NCBI RefSeq assembly: GCF_004101245.1
Contig: NZ_SCIN01000002.1
Location: 558,001 to 622,000 of the forward strand
Direction of reading: 5' to 3'
Source of the DNA: Sphingomonas sp. UV9
GTDB lineage: Bacteria > Pseudomonadota > Alphaproteobacteria > Sphingomonadales > Sphingomonadaceae
DNA: 64,000 bases
The notes beneath the pieces were generated by a model that saw nothing but the letters and a program-made list of their open reading frames with translations, had not been told where the DNA came from and did not search any database. The position numbers and the translations under genes are program-made. Positions 1 through 9,706 of this stretch are shown piece after piece; the first letter of the stretch is position 1; each line of letters opens with the position of its first letter.

Positions 1-969
1 ATCCTGCTCTGGACCGTGTTGCAGGGCGGGCCGTTGGAGGCGTCGGCGGTCGGACTTATCGCGGGCAGCCTCGTGTTCATCCTGGTCATCGGCCTCGTGA
101 TCGCGGCGGTGTGCGGGTACATGGCCGGGCTGATCGGTGCGTCGAATTCGCCGGTGTCGGGGATCGGCATCCTCGCCATCCTCGCCGCCTCGATCCTGCT
201 GGTGTCGTGGTTCGGCCGCGCGGTCGAGCCCGGCACGACGCAGGCGCTGGTTGCTTACGGGCTGATCGTGACGGGGATCGTGTTCGGGATCGCGACGATC
301 TCGAACGACAATCTGCAGGATCTGAAGACGGGCCAGCTCGTCGGCGCGACGCCTTGGAAGCAGCAGGTCGCCTTGCTGATCGGCGTGGTGTTCGGGTCGA
401 TCGTCGTGCCGCCGGTGTTGAATTTGCTGGGCAGCACGCTCGGGTTTGCGGGCGCGCCTGGGGCAGGGCCAAATGCGCTGGCGGCACCGCAGGCGGCGCT
501 GATCTCGGCTCTCGCGAAGGGTGTGCTCGGGGGCAATCTCAACTGGGCGATGATCGGCTATGGCGCGCTGACCGGCGTGGTCGTGATCGCGGTCGACGAA
601 TTGCTCGGCAAGGCGGGCAAGCTGCGGTTGCCGCCGCTCGGTGTCGGGCTCGGCGTATATCTGCCGATGTCGGTGACGTTGCCCGTCACGATCGGCGCGG
701 TCGTCGGCTATATGTACGACCGCTGGGCGGACCGCGCGCGCGACCCCGAGCTGGCCAAGCGGATGGGCGTGCTGACCGCGACGGGGATGATCGTCGGCGA
801 GTCGCTGTGGGGCGTCGGGTTTGCGGGGATCGTGTACCTTACCAACAAGGAGACGCCGCTGGCGCTGGTCGGCGACGGGTTTGCGAGCGTTGCGCTGGTG
901 GGCGGGACTCTGTTGTTCGCGGTGCTGACGTGGGTGATGTACCGGCGGACGATGGCAGCTTCGCGGTAG
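1..969 (+). CDS. OPT-family oligopeptide/metal-chelate transporter, 3' part only
   Basis: The reading frame is open from base 1, so the gene starts upstream of the window; about 322 C-terminal residues are visible. They contain roughly eight hydrophobic membrane segments and the stretch GLIGASNSPVSGIGI, characteristic of the OPT (oligopeptide transporter/YSL) superfamily, plus a late glycine-rich segment LGVGLGVYLPMSVTLPV typical of the same family. Members are inner-membrane carriers of small peptides or peptide-like metal chelates, driven by protons. The substrate cannot be read from the sequence. The gene is followed by two palindromic elements and a convergent gene, so no operon partner is visible here. 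Confidence 0.8.
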   Translation: MLLWTVLQGGPLEASAVGLIAGSLVFILVIGLVIAAVCGYMAGLIGASNSPVSGIGILAILAASILLVSWFGRAVEPGTTQALVAYGLIVTGIVFGIATISNDNLQDLKTGQLVGATPWKQQVALLIGVVFGSIVVPPVLNLLGSTLGFAGAPGAGPNALAAPQAALISALAKGVLGGNLNWAMIGYGALTGVVVIAVDELLGKAGKLRLPPLGVGLGVYLPMSVTLPVTIGAVVGYMYDRWADRARDPELAKRMGVLTATGMIVGESLWGVGFAGIVYLTNKETPLALVGDGFASVALVGGTLLFAVLTWVMYRRTMAASR

Positions 970-988
970 GGTCTAGAGCATAGAAAGT

Positions 989-1046
989 TTGTTTCCCCGC
1001 GAAGGCGGGGATCCAGACTGGTCTCTTGCCTTCGCGGGAGAACAAG
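989..1046. repeat. Palindromic element, family A (copy 1)
   Basis: Imperfect inverted repeat of about 58 bp with arms of the type TTGTTTCCCCGCGAAGGCGG and its complement ending GCGGGAGAACAA, around a short centre CCAGACTGG. Other family A copies lie at 10826, 15978 and 26518. It lies between convergent genes, where it could fold as a long RNA hairpin. Confidence 0.9.
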
Positions 1047-1073
1047 ATTTAAGCGTGACCCTGGTTTTATGCG

Positions 1074-1178
1074 TCTCCCCGGCGGAGGCCGGGGTCCAGT
1101 TGGGGGGCGATGCTAACTGAGCGATGCGCTTCGTTACTGCGACCTTGCCAACTGGGCCCCGGCCTTCGCCGGGGTGGT
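1074..1178 (-). repeat. Palindromic element, family B (copy 1, reverse orientation)
   Basis: About 105 bp. The outer arms are CCCCGGCGGAGGCCGGGG and CCCCGGCCTTCGCCGGGG, with inner arms near CCAGTTGG/CCAACTGG. The non-palindromic core contains GCGCTTCGTTAC, the complement of the core GTAACGAAGCGC seen in the copies at 49231 and 51398, so orientation can be assigned. Together with the family A copy it fills most of the 243-bp space between the OPT gene and the GH130 gene. Confidence 0.9.
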
Positions 1179-1212
1179 GCGTTGTGATGGGGTATGGGCT
1201 AACTCTTCCCCC

Positions 1213-2496
1213 TCACGCCATAGCGGCGAGCATGTCCTTGATCGGCACGAAGGCAAACCCCACGGAACTATCCGCGATCCCGTACGGCATGAAGATCGTG
1301 TCGCCATGCTTCAGCGCGCCGCAGCTATAGACCACGTTGGGGACATAGCCCTCGCGGTCCTGGTCCTTGGCGGCGAGGATCGGCTGCTTGGTGCGGCCGA
1401 TCACCTTCGACGGGTCGTCCTTGTCGAGCAGCACCGCGCCGATCGAATATTTGCGCATCGCACCGACGCCGTGCGTCAGCAGCAGCCAGCCCTGGTCGAG
1501 CTCGATCGGCGGGCCGCAATTGCCGATCTGGACCAGCTCCCACGGATATTCGGGCGTCAGGATCTTCTCGCCGTCGTCCCAGTCGGTCAGCGTGTCGGAC
1601 TTGAGCAGAAACAGGTTCTCGCCGTCCTGCCGGCCGATCATCATATACTGGCCGTTCACCTTGCGGGGGAACAGCGCCATGCCCTTGTTGCGCGCGGCCG
1701 GGCCGGTCATCGGCACCAGATCGAACGCCCGGAAATCGCGCGTCCGCATCAGCTCGGACTGGATCACCGAGCCGTTATACGCGGTGTATGTGCCGATCCA
1801 CTCATAGTCGCCGTTCTCGTGCTGGAACCGGACGATGCGCAGATCCTCGAGGCCCTTCGACTGCGCCTGCGTGATCGGGAAGATCACCGTGCCGCTGAGC
1901 GTGCTGTCGCGGTGGCGATAGACGGTGACGGGGCCCTCGGGCATCTCGTCCTCGCCACTGCCGACCGCATCGGTCGCGGTCGCGAACGGCGGCTCGGGGG
2001 CGAGCTTCATCTGGTTTTCGCAGGTGATGATGCCCTCGCGGAACGCCACCGACGAGATGTGACCTTCGCCGACCGCACGCAGCGACATGAGGATACGCAT
2101 CGACCCCGGCGGCATGCCCGACTGGTCGAAATGCGGCACCGCGCTGGGGTTCATCAGCGCGGCGGCGGCATAACTGTACTCGTGGCAGAAATACGCGCCG
2201 ATCAGCTGGCGCTTCTCGTCGCCGATCTCGGCGCCGTCGAGCCCGAGCATGTCCTCAATCTGGTCGTAGCGGGTCATGAACACGCGCCGCGTCTGCCAGT
2301 GACGGGCCTCGAAATCCTTCAGCACGACTTCGAGCTGCGCGCGCGCCTGGGCGGGCGACATCTCCAGCACTTCGCCGACGAGCCGCTCGGTCCGGCTCGG
2401 CGCGCCGCCATTGCCCGCCCACGCTATGTGGAACGGCCGCACGACGACACGCGAAGGGTCCGCGTGCAGCCGCAGCTGGTGGTTGAACAGATCCAT
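1213..2496 (-). CDS. GH130-family glycosidase/mannoside phosphorylase-like protein
   Basis: 427 residues. The protein looks like a five-bladed beta-propeller of glycoside hydrolase family 130, whose characterised members phosphorolyse or hydrolyse beta-mannosides. Visible cues are the N-terminal VVVRPFHIAWAG region, GMALFPRKVNGQYMMIGRQD, the substrate-region segment WELVQIGNCGPPIELDQGW, then LLLTHGVGAMRKYSIGAVLLD and VVYSCGALKHGDTIFMPYGI. There is no signal peptide, so it is probably cytoplasmic. It lies 63 bp downstream of the two-domain GT4 gene on the same strand, so the two are probably co-transcribed and may act on the same glycan. Family assignment is fairly firm; substrate is not known. 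Confidence 0.85.
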   Translation of the reverse strand: MDLFNHQLRLHADPSRVVVRPFHIAWAGNGGAPSRTERLVGEVLEMSPAQARAQLEVVLKDFEARHWQTRRVFMTRYDQIEDMLGLDGAEIGDEKRQLIGAYFCHEYSYAAAALMNPSAVPHFDQSGMPPGSMRILMSLRAVGEGHISSVAFREGIITCENQMKLAPEPPFATATDAVGSGEDEMPEGPVTVYRHRDSTLSGTVIFPITQAQSKGLEDLRIVRFQHENGDYEWIGTYTAYNGSVIQSELMRTRDFRAFDLVPMTGPAARNKGMALFPRKVNGQYMMIGRQDGENLFLLKSDTLTDWDDGEKILTPEYPWELVQIGNCGPPIELDQGWLLLTHGVGAMRKYSIGAVLLDKDDPSKVIGRTKQPILAAKDQDREGYVPNVVYSCGALKHGDTIFMPYGIADSSVGFAFVPIKDMLAAMA

Positions 2497-2559
2497 CGTA
2501 GCAGTGCCCCGCGTCGTTCCACTCAGCGCATCGCGGCGAGCGGGGCTGTGAACAGTCCG

Positions 2560-4842
2560 CTAGGCGACGACGCGGGTCGCTCCTGCCACGCTTTGCGCTG
2601 CCTTTGATACCCCCGAAATCGCGCAACTTGCGAGTTGCAGCGCCAAAATCGACTCCGCGCCCTGATTTCGGTTGAGCCCGGTCGGCATCAGGCCGTCGTA
2701 ACAGCCACCATCGGCGACGCTGGCGAGCGGCAGGTCGAGGTCGTTCGCGCCGAGGAACCAGCCATAGGCGCGCTGCGCTTCGTCATGCCAGCGCATGTCG
2801 CCGGTTGCCTCGAACGCCGCCGCGCATGCGTCGACCGTGGCCTGCGCCTCCAGCGGCTGCTGATCGAACTGCAACGGATCCGCATAAGGCCGGTTGAAGC
2901 TCTCCGACCCGACCGCGCGGAAACGGCCCTCGGGCGAAGTCTGCTTGGCGACGATCCAGTCGAGCGTGGCGAGCCCGCAATCGATCAGGTCATGCCGGTC
3001 GAGCGCTTGCCCGGCCCGGATCAGCGCCTGCGGAAGACGCGTGTTGTCATAGGCGAGAACGATCTCGAACCACTGCCATTCCGGGCGGCGTGCCTTGGCG
3101 AGCAGGTCGAGATGCACCTTGGGGAAGGCTTCGAGGATCGACAGCGACAGTTGATGGCCAGGCTTGGCCTCCAGCATCGCCGCCGCGCCGAGCATCGCGA
3201 ACGCCTGCGCGCGGAGGCTGCCGAGTTCGAGCGCCATCGACGCGGTCGAATCGAACATCGCCGTCGCCCAGTCGCGGTGCTTGGCCGCCTGCGCATCGCG
3301 TGCGGTAACGCCGAGCGACCAGAGCGTGCGACCGTTCGAATCCTCCGAACCCGCATCCTCGCACCAAGTGCGATCGAAGTTCATGAAGTTGCGGAAACGG
3401 CGCGTGTCCGGGTTCCAGGCGTATTGCACGAACGACGCATAGATCGTCATCCACTTGTCGCGCGTCACCCCATCGATAACTGAGTCGAGATCGGGCAGCG
3501 CGCTCATCAGCATCAGCGCGCGGCAATTGTCGTCGATGCAATAGCCGTGGCGACGATCGGGGATCGAATAGATCGAATGCTGGAGCATGCCGGTCGAATC
3601 GCTCATCCGCTCGACCGCGGCGAAGTCAGGGATCAGCGGCTTGAGGGGCGCCGGCACCGTGGCGAGGCGAAAAGGGCGCGCCGCCACGATCGCACGGATC
3701 TCCGCCATCATCGCCTCGGCGAGCTTCGGCCAGATCATCGTCCGGCCACGCGCATAGGCGCGCTCGGCCAGACGGTTGCGATCGCGATCGTTCGACATCA
3801 GCGCGTCGATCTCGCGTGCAAACGCATCGACGTCGCCGAACGGCACGAGCACGCCGTGACCATCCGCGAGGATCTCGGTCGCATGGACATAAGGCGTCGA
3901 GATGACCGGCTTGCCGACGCCGATCGCATAGCTGAGCGTCCCCGACGTGATCTGCGCAGGGTTGGTGTAAGGCGTCACATAGACGTCCGCCGCCTGGAGA
4001 TAGTCGAGGAGTTCGCCATGCTCGAGAAATGCGTCGACGAACGCGATATTGCCGGCAACGCCCTTCTCGGACGCAAGCGCCTTCAGCTTGTCGCGATACT
4101 TCTCGCCTTCATGCGCGACGAGGTTCGGATGCGTGGCACCGAGCACCACGTACAGCAGGTCGGGATGCTTCGCGATCACCGCGGGCAGCGCGTTGATGAC
4201 CGTCTCGATGCCCTTGTTGGGGGCGAGCAGGCCGAACGTCAGCATGACCTTGCGGCCCTGCCAGCCGAACTTGCCCTTGAGCGCGGCAGGATCGAGCAGA
4301 TCGCGATCGGGCACGCCGTGCGGAATCATGACGATCTGGCGCGAGTTGGCGCCGTAGACGCGCTGCAGGATCTCGCGGCCGCGCTCGGCCATCACCACCA
4401 CGCGCGCTGCGCGGCGGAGCAGGCCTTCGAGTACGCGACGCTGGTCCGCGTTGGGCTTTTCGAGGATCGTGTGCAGCGTGACGATCACGGGCAGCGTCGT
4501 GCGATCGAGCAGCGCGAGGATATGCTCGCCGGCGGGGCCGCCGAAGATGCCATATTCGTGCTGGAGCCAGATCGCCTGCGCGCCGCTCGCCTCGATCTTG
4601 CGCGCGGTGTCGATATACGCGGACAGATCGGGCTCGGGAATCGTCCCGGTGACTTCGGCCGGATAGTCGTATTTGCCGGGGTGATCGTCCATCGCGTAGA
4701 CGTCGACGGCGATCTCGGGATAGCGCGCACGCATGGCCGTGAAAACGTCGGTCGTGAAGGTGGCGAGCCCGCACTGTCTCGGCAGGAAATTGCCGATCAG
4801 CGCCAGTCGCGCGATATTCCCACCGTCCGCCGGTTTCACCAT
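2560..4842 (-). CDS. Two-domain protein: GT4 glycosyltransferase plus C-terminal helical domain
   Basis: 760 residues. Residues about 10-390 form a GT-B glycosyltransferase of family 4: N-terminal LALIGNFLPRQCGLATFTTD, the nucleotide-sugar site segment LTFGLLAPNKGIETVI, and the later QITSGTLSYAIGVGKPVIST segment near the donor-binding acidic region. Residues about 410-750 are a separate helical region with HGYCIDDNCRALMLMSALP, RTLWSLGVTARDA and repeated aromatic-rich helices, which looks like an (alpha/alpha)6 toroid of the kind used by glycoside hydrolases or lyases. There is no signal peptide. The GH130 gene follows in the same direction. The protein may both build and trim or bind a glycan; that is inference from domain content. 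Confidence 0.85.
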   Translation of the reverse strand: MVKPADGGNIARLALIGNFLPRQCGLATFTTDVFTAMRARYPEIAVDVYAMDDHPGKYDYPAEVTGTIPEPDLSAYIDTARKIEASGAQAIWLQHEYGIFGGPAGEHILALLDRTTLPVIVTLHTILEKPNADQRRVLEGLLRRAARVVVMAERGREILQRVYGANSRQIVMIPHGVPDRDLLDPAALKGKFGWQGRKVMLTFGLLAPNKGIETVINALPAVIAKHPDLLYVVLGATHPNLVAHEGEKYRDKLKALASEKGVAGNIAFVDAFLEHGELLDYLQAADVYVTPYTNPAQITSGTLSYAIGVGKPVISTPYVHATEILADGHGVLVPFGDVDAFAREIDALMSNDRDRNRLAERAYARGRTMIWPKLAEAMMAEIRAIVAARPFRLATVPAPLKPLIPDFAAVERMSDSTGMLQHSIYSIPDRRHGYCIDDNCRALMLMSALPDLDSVIDGVTRDKWMTIYASFVQYAWNPDTRRFRNFMNFDRTWCEDAGSEDSNGRTLWSLGVTARDAQAAKHRDWATAMFDSTASMALELGSLRAQAFAMLGAAAMLEAKPGHQLSLSILEAFPKVHLDLLAKARRPEWQWFEIVLAYDNTRLPQALIRAGQALDRHDLIDCGLATLDWIVAKQTSPEGRFRAVGSESFNRPYADPLQFDQQPLEAQATVDACAAAFEATGDMRWHDEAQRAYGWFLGANDLDLPLASVADGGCYDGLMPTGLNRNQGAESILALQLASCAISGVSKAAQSVAGATRVVA

Positions 4843-4988
4843 ACCCTGTCCCTCGTTTGAGCGCGTAACCGGGGCATACCCAAGTCGCGTATCTATTCGA
4901 ACGGTTCAGGTAGCATAAAGTTTCGCTACATACTGCAGTGCAGCATGGGATTAATGGTAATCTCCATCAATATCGCCTTATCAGCGAC

Positions 4989-5447
4989 TTAGCCGCGCCC
5001 ACGATACGAGGCGACGCCCTGGTCGGGCAGCCACAGATCGTGCGGCGGTGCACTCGACTGCCAGAACACGTCGATCGGGATCCCGCCGCGCGGATACCAG
5101 TATCCGCCGATGCGCAGCCACACCGGTTTCATCTCGTCGAACAGGCGCTCGCCGATGCCGACGGTGCAGTCCTCGTGGAAGCCGGCATGATTGCGGAAGC
5201 TGCTGAGGAACAGCTTCAGCGACTTGGATTCGACGATCGTCTCGCCCGGCACATAGTCGATCACGAGGTGCGCGAAGTCGGGCTGTCCGGTGACCGGGCA
5301 GAGCGACGTGAACTCGGGCGCCGCGAACCGCACCAGATACGTCCGGCCCGACCGGGGGTTCGGGACGTAGTCGAGCACGGCCTCTTCAGGAGAGGCGGGG
5401 AGGGCGCTGTTCTGGCCCAGATGCAATGGGTTGGCGGGTGCGGTCAT
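4989..5447 (-). CDS. queF: NADPH-dependent 7-cyano-7-deazaguanine (preQ0) reductase QueF
   Basis: 152 residues from the ATG at 5447. A longer frame reaches 5654 but is read through a palindromic element and is rejected. QueF reduces preQ0 to preQ1 in queuosine synthesis for tRNA. The catalytic cysteine (C50) sits in [13 protein letters not shown], with the acid D57, and the family motif ESKSLK is at 73-78, followed by [11 protein letters not shown]. The length matches the short (type I, unimodular) form rather than the long enterobacterial form. No other queuosine gene is nearby. Confidence 0.95.
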   Translation of the reverse strand: MTAPANPLHLGQNSALPASPEEAVLDYVPNPRSGRTYLVRFAAPEFTSLCPVTGQPDFAHLVIDYVPGETIVESKSLKLFLSSFRNHAGFHEDCTVGIGERLFDEMKPVWLRIGGYWYPRGGIPIDVFWQSSAPPHDLWLPDQGVASYRGRG

Positions 5448-5499
5448 GATGCGCCATGTAGGACGCGATTCGGATGACGCAAAGTGGGTGATACTTCTT

Positions 5500-5598
5500 C
5501 CGTCATGCCGGGCTCGTTCCGGCATCCACCCGTCCGCGGACTCCACGGGCGGCGGGTATGCGGAACGGTGGACCCCGGAACAGGTCCGGGGTGACGGA
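5500..5598. repeat. Palindromic element, family C (copy 1)
   Basis: About 99 bp between divergent queF and the photolyase gene. Arms: CGTCATGCCGGGCTCGTTCC and the distal GGACCCCGGAACAGGTCCGG ending GGTGACGG. Inner part CATCCACCCGTCCGCGG with a partial complement. Related copies are at 16558 and 26369. It ends about 12 bp before the photolyase start, so it lies in that gene's leader. Confidence 0.9.
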
Positions 5599-5610
5599 GG
5601 GTTTTGGACA

Positions 5611-7161
5611 ATGACAATCACGACGCTCGTGCCGATCCTCGGCGACCAGCTCACGATCGACCTCGCCTCGCTGCGCGACCGCGATCCCGCGACGACGATC
5701 GTGCTGATGATGGAGGTCGCCGACGAGACGACCTATGTCCGTCACCACAAGCGCAAGATCGCCTATATCCTGTCGGCGATGCGACATCATGCCGAGGCGT
5801 TGCGCGCGGCGGGCTGGACGGTGGAATACACGCGGCTCGACGATCCCGACAATGCGGGCAGCTTCACCGGCGAGATCGCGCGCGCGGTCGAGCGGCATGA
5901 CCCCGAGCGGATCGTCGTCACCGAGGGCGGCGAATGGCGCGTCATGGCAATGCTCGAAAGCTGGGAGACGCTGTTCGGCATCCCCGTCGCGATCCGCAGC
6001 GACGACCGCTTCCTGGCCAGCCATGCCGATTTCGAGACCTGGGCAGCGGAGCGCAAATCGCTGACGATGGAATGGTTCTACCGCCAGATGCGGACGCGCA
6101 CCGGGCTGTTGATGACCGACGGCAAGCCCGAGGGCGATCGCTGGAACTTCGACAAGGAGAACCGCAAGCCTGCCAAGAACGACCTGCTGATGCCGCGCCC
6201 GCTGGTGTTCGCGCCGGACGCGATCACGCAAGACGTGCTGGCGCTGGTGGCCGACCGGTTCGCCGACCATCCGGGGAGTCTCGATGGGTTCGACTATGCG
6301 GTGACCGCGCCGGATGCCGAGCGTCAGGCCGCCAATTTCTTCCGCCACGCGCTGCGGCAGTTCGGCGATTACGAGGATGCGATGCTGACCGGCGAGCGGC
6401 ATCTGTGGCACTCGATCCTGTCGCCCTACATCAATTCGGGGCTGCTCGATCCGCTCGATTTGTGCAGGCGGGCGGAGGCGGAATATCGCGCGGGCCGCGC
6501 GCCGCTCAACGCGGTCGAGGGCTATATCCGCCAGATCATCGGCTGGCGCGAATATATGCGCGGGATCTACTGGCGCGAGGGGCCCGACTATGTCGAGCGC
6601 AACTTCCTCGACCACCACCGCGAGCTCCCCGGCTGGTACTGGACCGGCGAGACCGACATGCATTGCCTGCGCGAAGCGATCGGCCAGACACTGGAGACCG
6701 CGCACGCCCACCATATCCAGCGGCTGATGGTGACAGGCAATTTCGCGCTGCTGATCGGCGCGGACCCGGCCAAGGTCCATAAATGGTACCTCGAGGTGTA
6801 TGTCGACGCGTATGAATGGGTCGAGCTGCCCAACACGCTGGGCATGAGCCAGTTCGGCGATGGGGGGCTGCTCGGGTCCAAGCCGTATATCTCGTCGGGC
6901 GCGTATATCGACCGGATGTCCGATTATTGCGGGCAATGCCGGTACAAGGTGAAGCAGCGGATCGGGCCCGATGCGTGCCCGTTCAACGCGCTCTACTGGG
7001 ATTTCCTCGCGCGACACGAGGACAAGCTCGGGCGCAACAACCGGCTCGCGATGCCGTATCGCAACTGGCACAAGCAGACCGAGGCGGACCGGGACGCGAC
7101 GCGCGCGCAGGCAGCTGGATTCCTCGCCTCCCTCGACGCGAGCGGCGAGGCTGGGTACTGA
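5611..7161 (+). CDS. FeS-containing bacterial (6-4) photolyase / cryptochrome (FeS-BCP, PhrB type)
   Basis: 516 residues. Light-driven repair enzyme for (6-4) pyrimidine photoproducts that carries FAD, a ribolumazine-type antenna and a [4Fe-4S] cluster. The N-terminal domain starts [19 protein letters not shown], typical of the class. The four cluster cysteines can be placed at C352 ([10 protein letters not shown]), C440 and C443 (DYCGQCRYK) and C456 (PDACPFN), the same spacing as in Agrobacterium PhrB (350, 438, 441, 454). The FAD-site segment [17 protein letters not shown] is intact. The ATG at 5611 is chosen because the upstream extension is repeat sequence. The sulfurtransferase gene follows after 28 bp. 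Confidence 0.95.
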   Translation: MTITTLVPILGDQLTIDLASLRDRDPATTIVLMMEVADETTYVRHHKRKIAYILSAMRHHAEALRAAGWTVEYTRLDDPDNAGSFTGEIARAVERHDPERIVVTEGGEWRVMAMLESWETLFGIPVAIRSDDRFLASHADFETWAAERKSLTMEWFYRQMRTRTGLLMTDGKPEGDRWNFDKENRKPAKNDLLMPRPLVFAPDAITQDVLALVADRFADHPGSLDGFDYAVTAPDAERQAANFFRHALRQFGDYEDAMLTGERHLWHSILSPYINSGLLDPLDLCRRAEAEYRAGRAPLNAVEGYIRQIIGWREYMRGIYWREGPDYVERNFLDHHRELPGWYWTGETDMHCLREAIGQTLETAHAHHIQRLMVTGNFALLIGADPAKVHKWYLEVYVDAYEWVELPNTLGMSQFGDGGLLGSKPYISSGAYIDRMSDYCGQCRYKVKQRIGPDACPFNALYWDFLARHEDKLGRNNRLAMPYRNWHKQTEADRDATRAQAAGFLASLDASGEAGY

Positions 7162-7189
7162 CTCGGAGCATACTCACGGAGGGCTTGGC

Positions 7190-8020
7190 ATGGACGCGTT
7201 GGTGACCACCGAATGGCTGGCGAGCGAACTCGGCGCGAGCGATCTGCGGATCGTCGACGCGACCTACGCCGAGGGACGCGATGCGGCGGCGGAATATGAG
7301 GCGGCGCATATCCCCGGCGCGGTGTTCATGAACCTGGCCGAGTTGCGCGATACCGACAGCGACCTGCCCAACATGCTGCCGTCCGCCGACAAGTTCGCGA
7401 GCCGGATGCAGACGCCGGGCCTCGGCGATGGCAGCCGGATCGTGCTGTACGACACATCGCCCTGGCATACGGCGGCGCGCGCGTGGTGGATGCTGCGACT
7501 GTTCGGCGCGCACAACGTCGCGATCCTCGATGGCGGGCTCACCAAATGGCAGGCCGAGGGGCGCAAGATCGCCAGCGGCAAGGAAACGCTACGGCATCGG
7601 CATTTCACCGTGTGGGCCGATCTGAACGGCGTGCGCGATCTCGACCAGATGAAGGCGAACATCGACAGCGGCGCTGAGCAGGTGCTCGACGCCCGCTCTG
7701 CGGCGCGCTTCACCGGCGAGGAAAGCGACCCGCGGCCGAGCATCGCGGCGGGGCATATCCCGGGGGCGAGGAATCTGCCCTACGGCGCGGTGTTCGACGC
7801 CAACGGGACGTGGAAGACCGGCGATGCATTGAAGGTCGAATTCGAGAAGGCCGGAGTCGACCTGTCCAAGCCGCTCGTCACCACCTGCGGTTCGGGGATT
7901 ACCGCCTCCGTGCTCGCGTTCGGCGCGCATCTGCTCGGCAACGAGGCGGCGTTGTACGATGGCAGCTGGTCCGAATGGGGCGGCGATCCGTCCACGCCTA
8001 AAGCGACAGGACCTGCATGA
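7190..8020 (+). CDS. sseA: 3-mercaptopyruvate sulfurtransferase (two-domain rhodanese)
   Basis: 276 residues. Two rhodanese domains: about 8-125 (inactive, with IVDATYAEGRDAAAEYEAAH) and about 160-270 (catalytic). The active loop is CGSGITA with the catalytic cysteine at C233; this CGSG(V/I)TA form is typical of mercaptopyruvate rather than thiosulfate sulfurtransferases. It transfers sulfur from 3-mercaptopyruvate to cyanide or thiol acceptors. The start ATG at 7190 follows GGAGGG. Its TGA overlaps the ATG of the next gene (ATGA), indicating translational coupling with the PLP lyase. Confidence 0.93.
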   Translation: MDALVTTEWLASELGASDLRIVDATYAEGRDAAAEYEAAHIPGAVFMNLAELRDTDSDLPNMLPSADKFASRMQTPGLGDGSRIVLYDTSPWHTAARAWWMLRLFGAHNVAILDGGLTKWQAEGRKIASGKETLRHRHFTVWADLNGVRDLDQMKANIDSGAEQVLDARSAARFTGEESDPRPSIAAGHIPGARNLPYGAVFDANGTWKTGDALKVEFEKAGVDLSKPLVTTCGSGITASVLAFGAHLLGNEAALYDGSWSEWGGDPSTPKATGPA

Positions 8021-9213
8021 GCGATATCGACAAGCCGGTCGGCGATGCGACCAAGGTGGTCAACGCCGGACGCCGCCCCGAATGGACGCAGGGGATTGTC
8101 AGTCCTCCCGTCTGGCGCGCCTCGACGATCCTCTACGATTCGGTCGGCCATCTCCGCGAAAGCGCGTCACGCGATACGCATCACCGGCTGTTCTACGGGC
8201 GAAAGGGCACGCCGACGCAGTGGAGCCTCGCCGACGCGCTGACCTCGCTGGAGCCCGGCGCGGAGGGGACGTTCCTCTATTGCTCGGGCGTCGCGGCGGT
8301 CGCGGCGGCGTTGCTGTCGGTGCTGTCGCCGGGCGACGAGCTGTTGCTGGTCGACAGCGCCTATGACCCGACGCGCGGGATCGCCAACGGGCTGCTCAAG
8401 CGGTTCGGGATCACGACGCGCTATTATGACCCGCTGATCGGTGCGGGCATCGTCGACCTGATCGGCGAAAACACGCGCGCGATCTTCATGGAAAGCCCGG
8501 GCTCCTTGAGCTTCGAGGTGCAGGACGTTCCCGCGATCGTCGCCGCCGCGAAGGCTGCGGGCGTCACGACCCTGCTCGACAACACCTGGGCGACGCCGCT
8601 GTTCTTCCCCGCGATCGAACACGGCGTCGACCTCACGATTCTCGCCTGCACGAAATACGTCGTCGGCCATTCGGACGTGATGCTCGGCTCGGTCACCGCC
8701 GGCCCCGGCCATTTCAAGAAACTGCGCGAGACGAGCTTTCAGCTCGGGCAGGTGGCCAGCCCCGACGATTGCTGGCTGGGTAGCCGCGGCCTGCGGACGA
8801 TGGCGATTCGCTTGGCCCAGCACCAGTCGAGCGCGCTGACGATCGCCAAATGGCTGCAATCGCGCCCCGAAGTCGCGCAGGTCCTTCACCCCGCGCTTCC
8901 GGAGTGCCCCGGCCACGACCACTTCGTCCGCGACTTCAAAGGCTCGAGCGGCCTGTTCTCGTTCGTCTTGAACGGTGGAGACGAGGCGGCACGCGCCGCG
9001 CTGATCGACGCGCTCGACCTGTTCGGCATAGGCTATAGCTGGGGCGGCTTCGAAAGCCTCGCCATCCCCGCCGACCCGCACCGCCACCGCACCGTCACCG
9101 AGCGCGCCGCCGCCGGCCCCATGGTCCGCCTCCAGATCGGCCTCGAAGACCCCGCCGACCTGATAGCCGACCTGGAGGCAGGGTTAGCGGCATTCGCAAC
9201 CGTCCGAGGCTAG
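8017..9213 (+). CDS. metC: Cystathionine beta-lyase (Cys/Met metabolism PLP enzyme)
   Basis: 398 residues, full length for the Cys/Met PLP family. The cofactor-binding lysine is K213 in ILACTKYVVGHSDVMLGS. Other family marks are YGRKGTPTQWSLADAL, the YCSGVAAVAAAL loop, LLDNTWATPLFFPA, and the C-terminal GYSWGGFESLAIP that is typical of the MetC branch. MetC splits cystathionine into homocysteine, pyruvate and ammonia. It overlaps sseA by four bases, so a joint role in thiol/cysteine metabolism is likely. Substrate preference within this family (cystathionine versus cysteine or methionine) cannot be proved from motifs alone. Confidence 0.92.
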   Translation: MSDIDKPVGDATKVVNAGRRPEWTQGIVSPPVWRASTILYDSVGHLRESASRDTHHRLFYGRKGTPTQWSLADALTSLEPGAEGTFLYCSGVAAVAAALLSVLSPGDELLLVDSAYDPTRGIANGLLKRFGITTRYYDPLIGAGIVDLIGENTRAIFMESPGSLSFEVQDVPAIVAAAKAAGVTTLLDNTWATPLFFPAIEHGVDLTILACTKYVVGHSDVMLGSVTAGPGHFKKLRETSFQLGQVASPDDCWLGSRGLRTMAIRLAQHQSSALTIAKWLQSRPEVAQVLHPALPECPGHDHFVRDFKGSSGLFSFVLNGGDEAARAALIDALDLFGIGYSWGGFESLAIPADPHRHRTVTERAAAGPMVRLQIGLEDPADLIADLEAGLAAFATVRG

Positions 9214-9292
9214 GGCCCGCCACGGCATATAGCTGCCGTTCAGGACCCTCGGTCTAGGAGGCTCGTCCCACGTCGATGTCCGGGAGGCGAGT

Positions 9293-9661
9293 GTGAACTA
9301 TACGGCGTTCATCGTTCTGGCACTGGTTGCCACAGGGGTCGGCGCGCAGCCTCCGAGACAGGATTATCCCGGTTGCAACCTCGCCGAACAGCACCGCGTG
9401 ACGGGCGAGATCGGGGGATCGATCATCGACGCGCGGCAAGCCCATATCTCGGTGCGTGCGAACATCCTGCAGGCCGATATCGGTACTGCTCGCAAGGCCC
9501 GTCGGCTGACGGAATCCCAGTCAGACCGACTCTGGCGGCGGGTGGATGGGGTTCGCAAGGCGGCGGACGGCTACGTCCACAGGCAGGACTTCCTGAGCGC
9601 TGCCGAACGCGCAAGCTACGACCGCGAGCTCGACCGGATCGCACGGCCCGTTTGCCGGTAA
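9293..9661 (+). CDS. Small exported protein of unknown function
   Basis: 122 residues from a GTG at 9293 preceded by GGGAGGCGA. Residues 1-19 (MNYTAFIVLALVATGVGAQ) look like a Sec signal peptide. The mature part has two cysteines (in PGCNLAEQH and at the C-terminal PVCR) and long charged helices (KARRLTESQSDRLWRRVDG). I do not recognise a family. Probably periplasmic. It could be monocistronic, as the porin gene starts 250 bp later. Confidence 0.7.
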   Translation: MNYTAFIVLALVATGVGAQPPRQDYPGCNLAEQHRVTGEIGGSIIDARQAHISVRANILQADIGTARKARRLTESQSDRLWRRVDGVRKAADGYVHRQDFLSAAERASYDRELDRIARPVCR

Positions 9662-9706
9662 CGCAGAATCGACCGTTTGCGCATCGGGATGCACTGCCTT
9701 CGCGAC

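Noticed and set aside
5448..5654. Longer QueF with an N-terminal extension to 5654
   Set aside because: The extra codons are translated from a family C palindromic element and would overlap the photolyase gene; ATG 5447 gives the family length.
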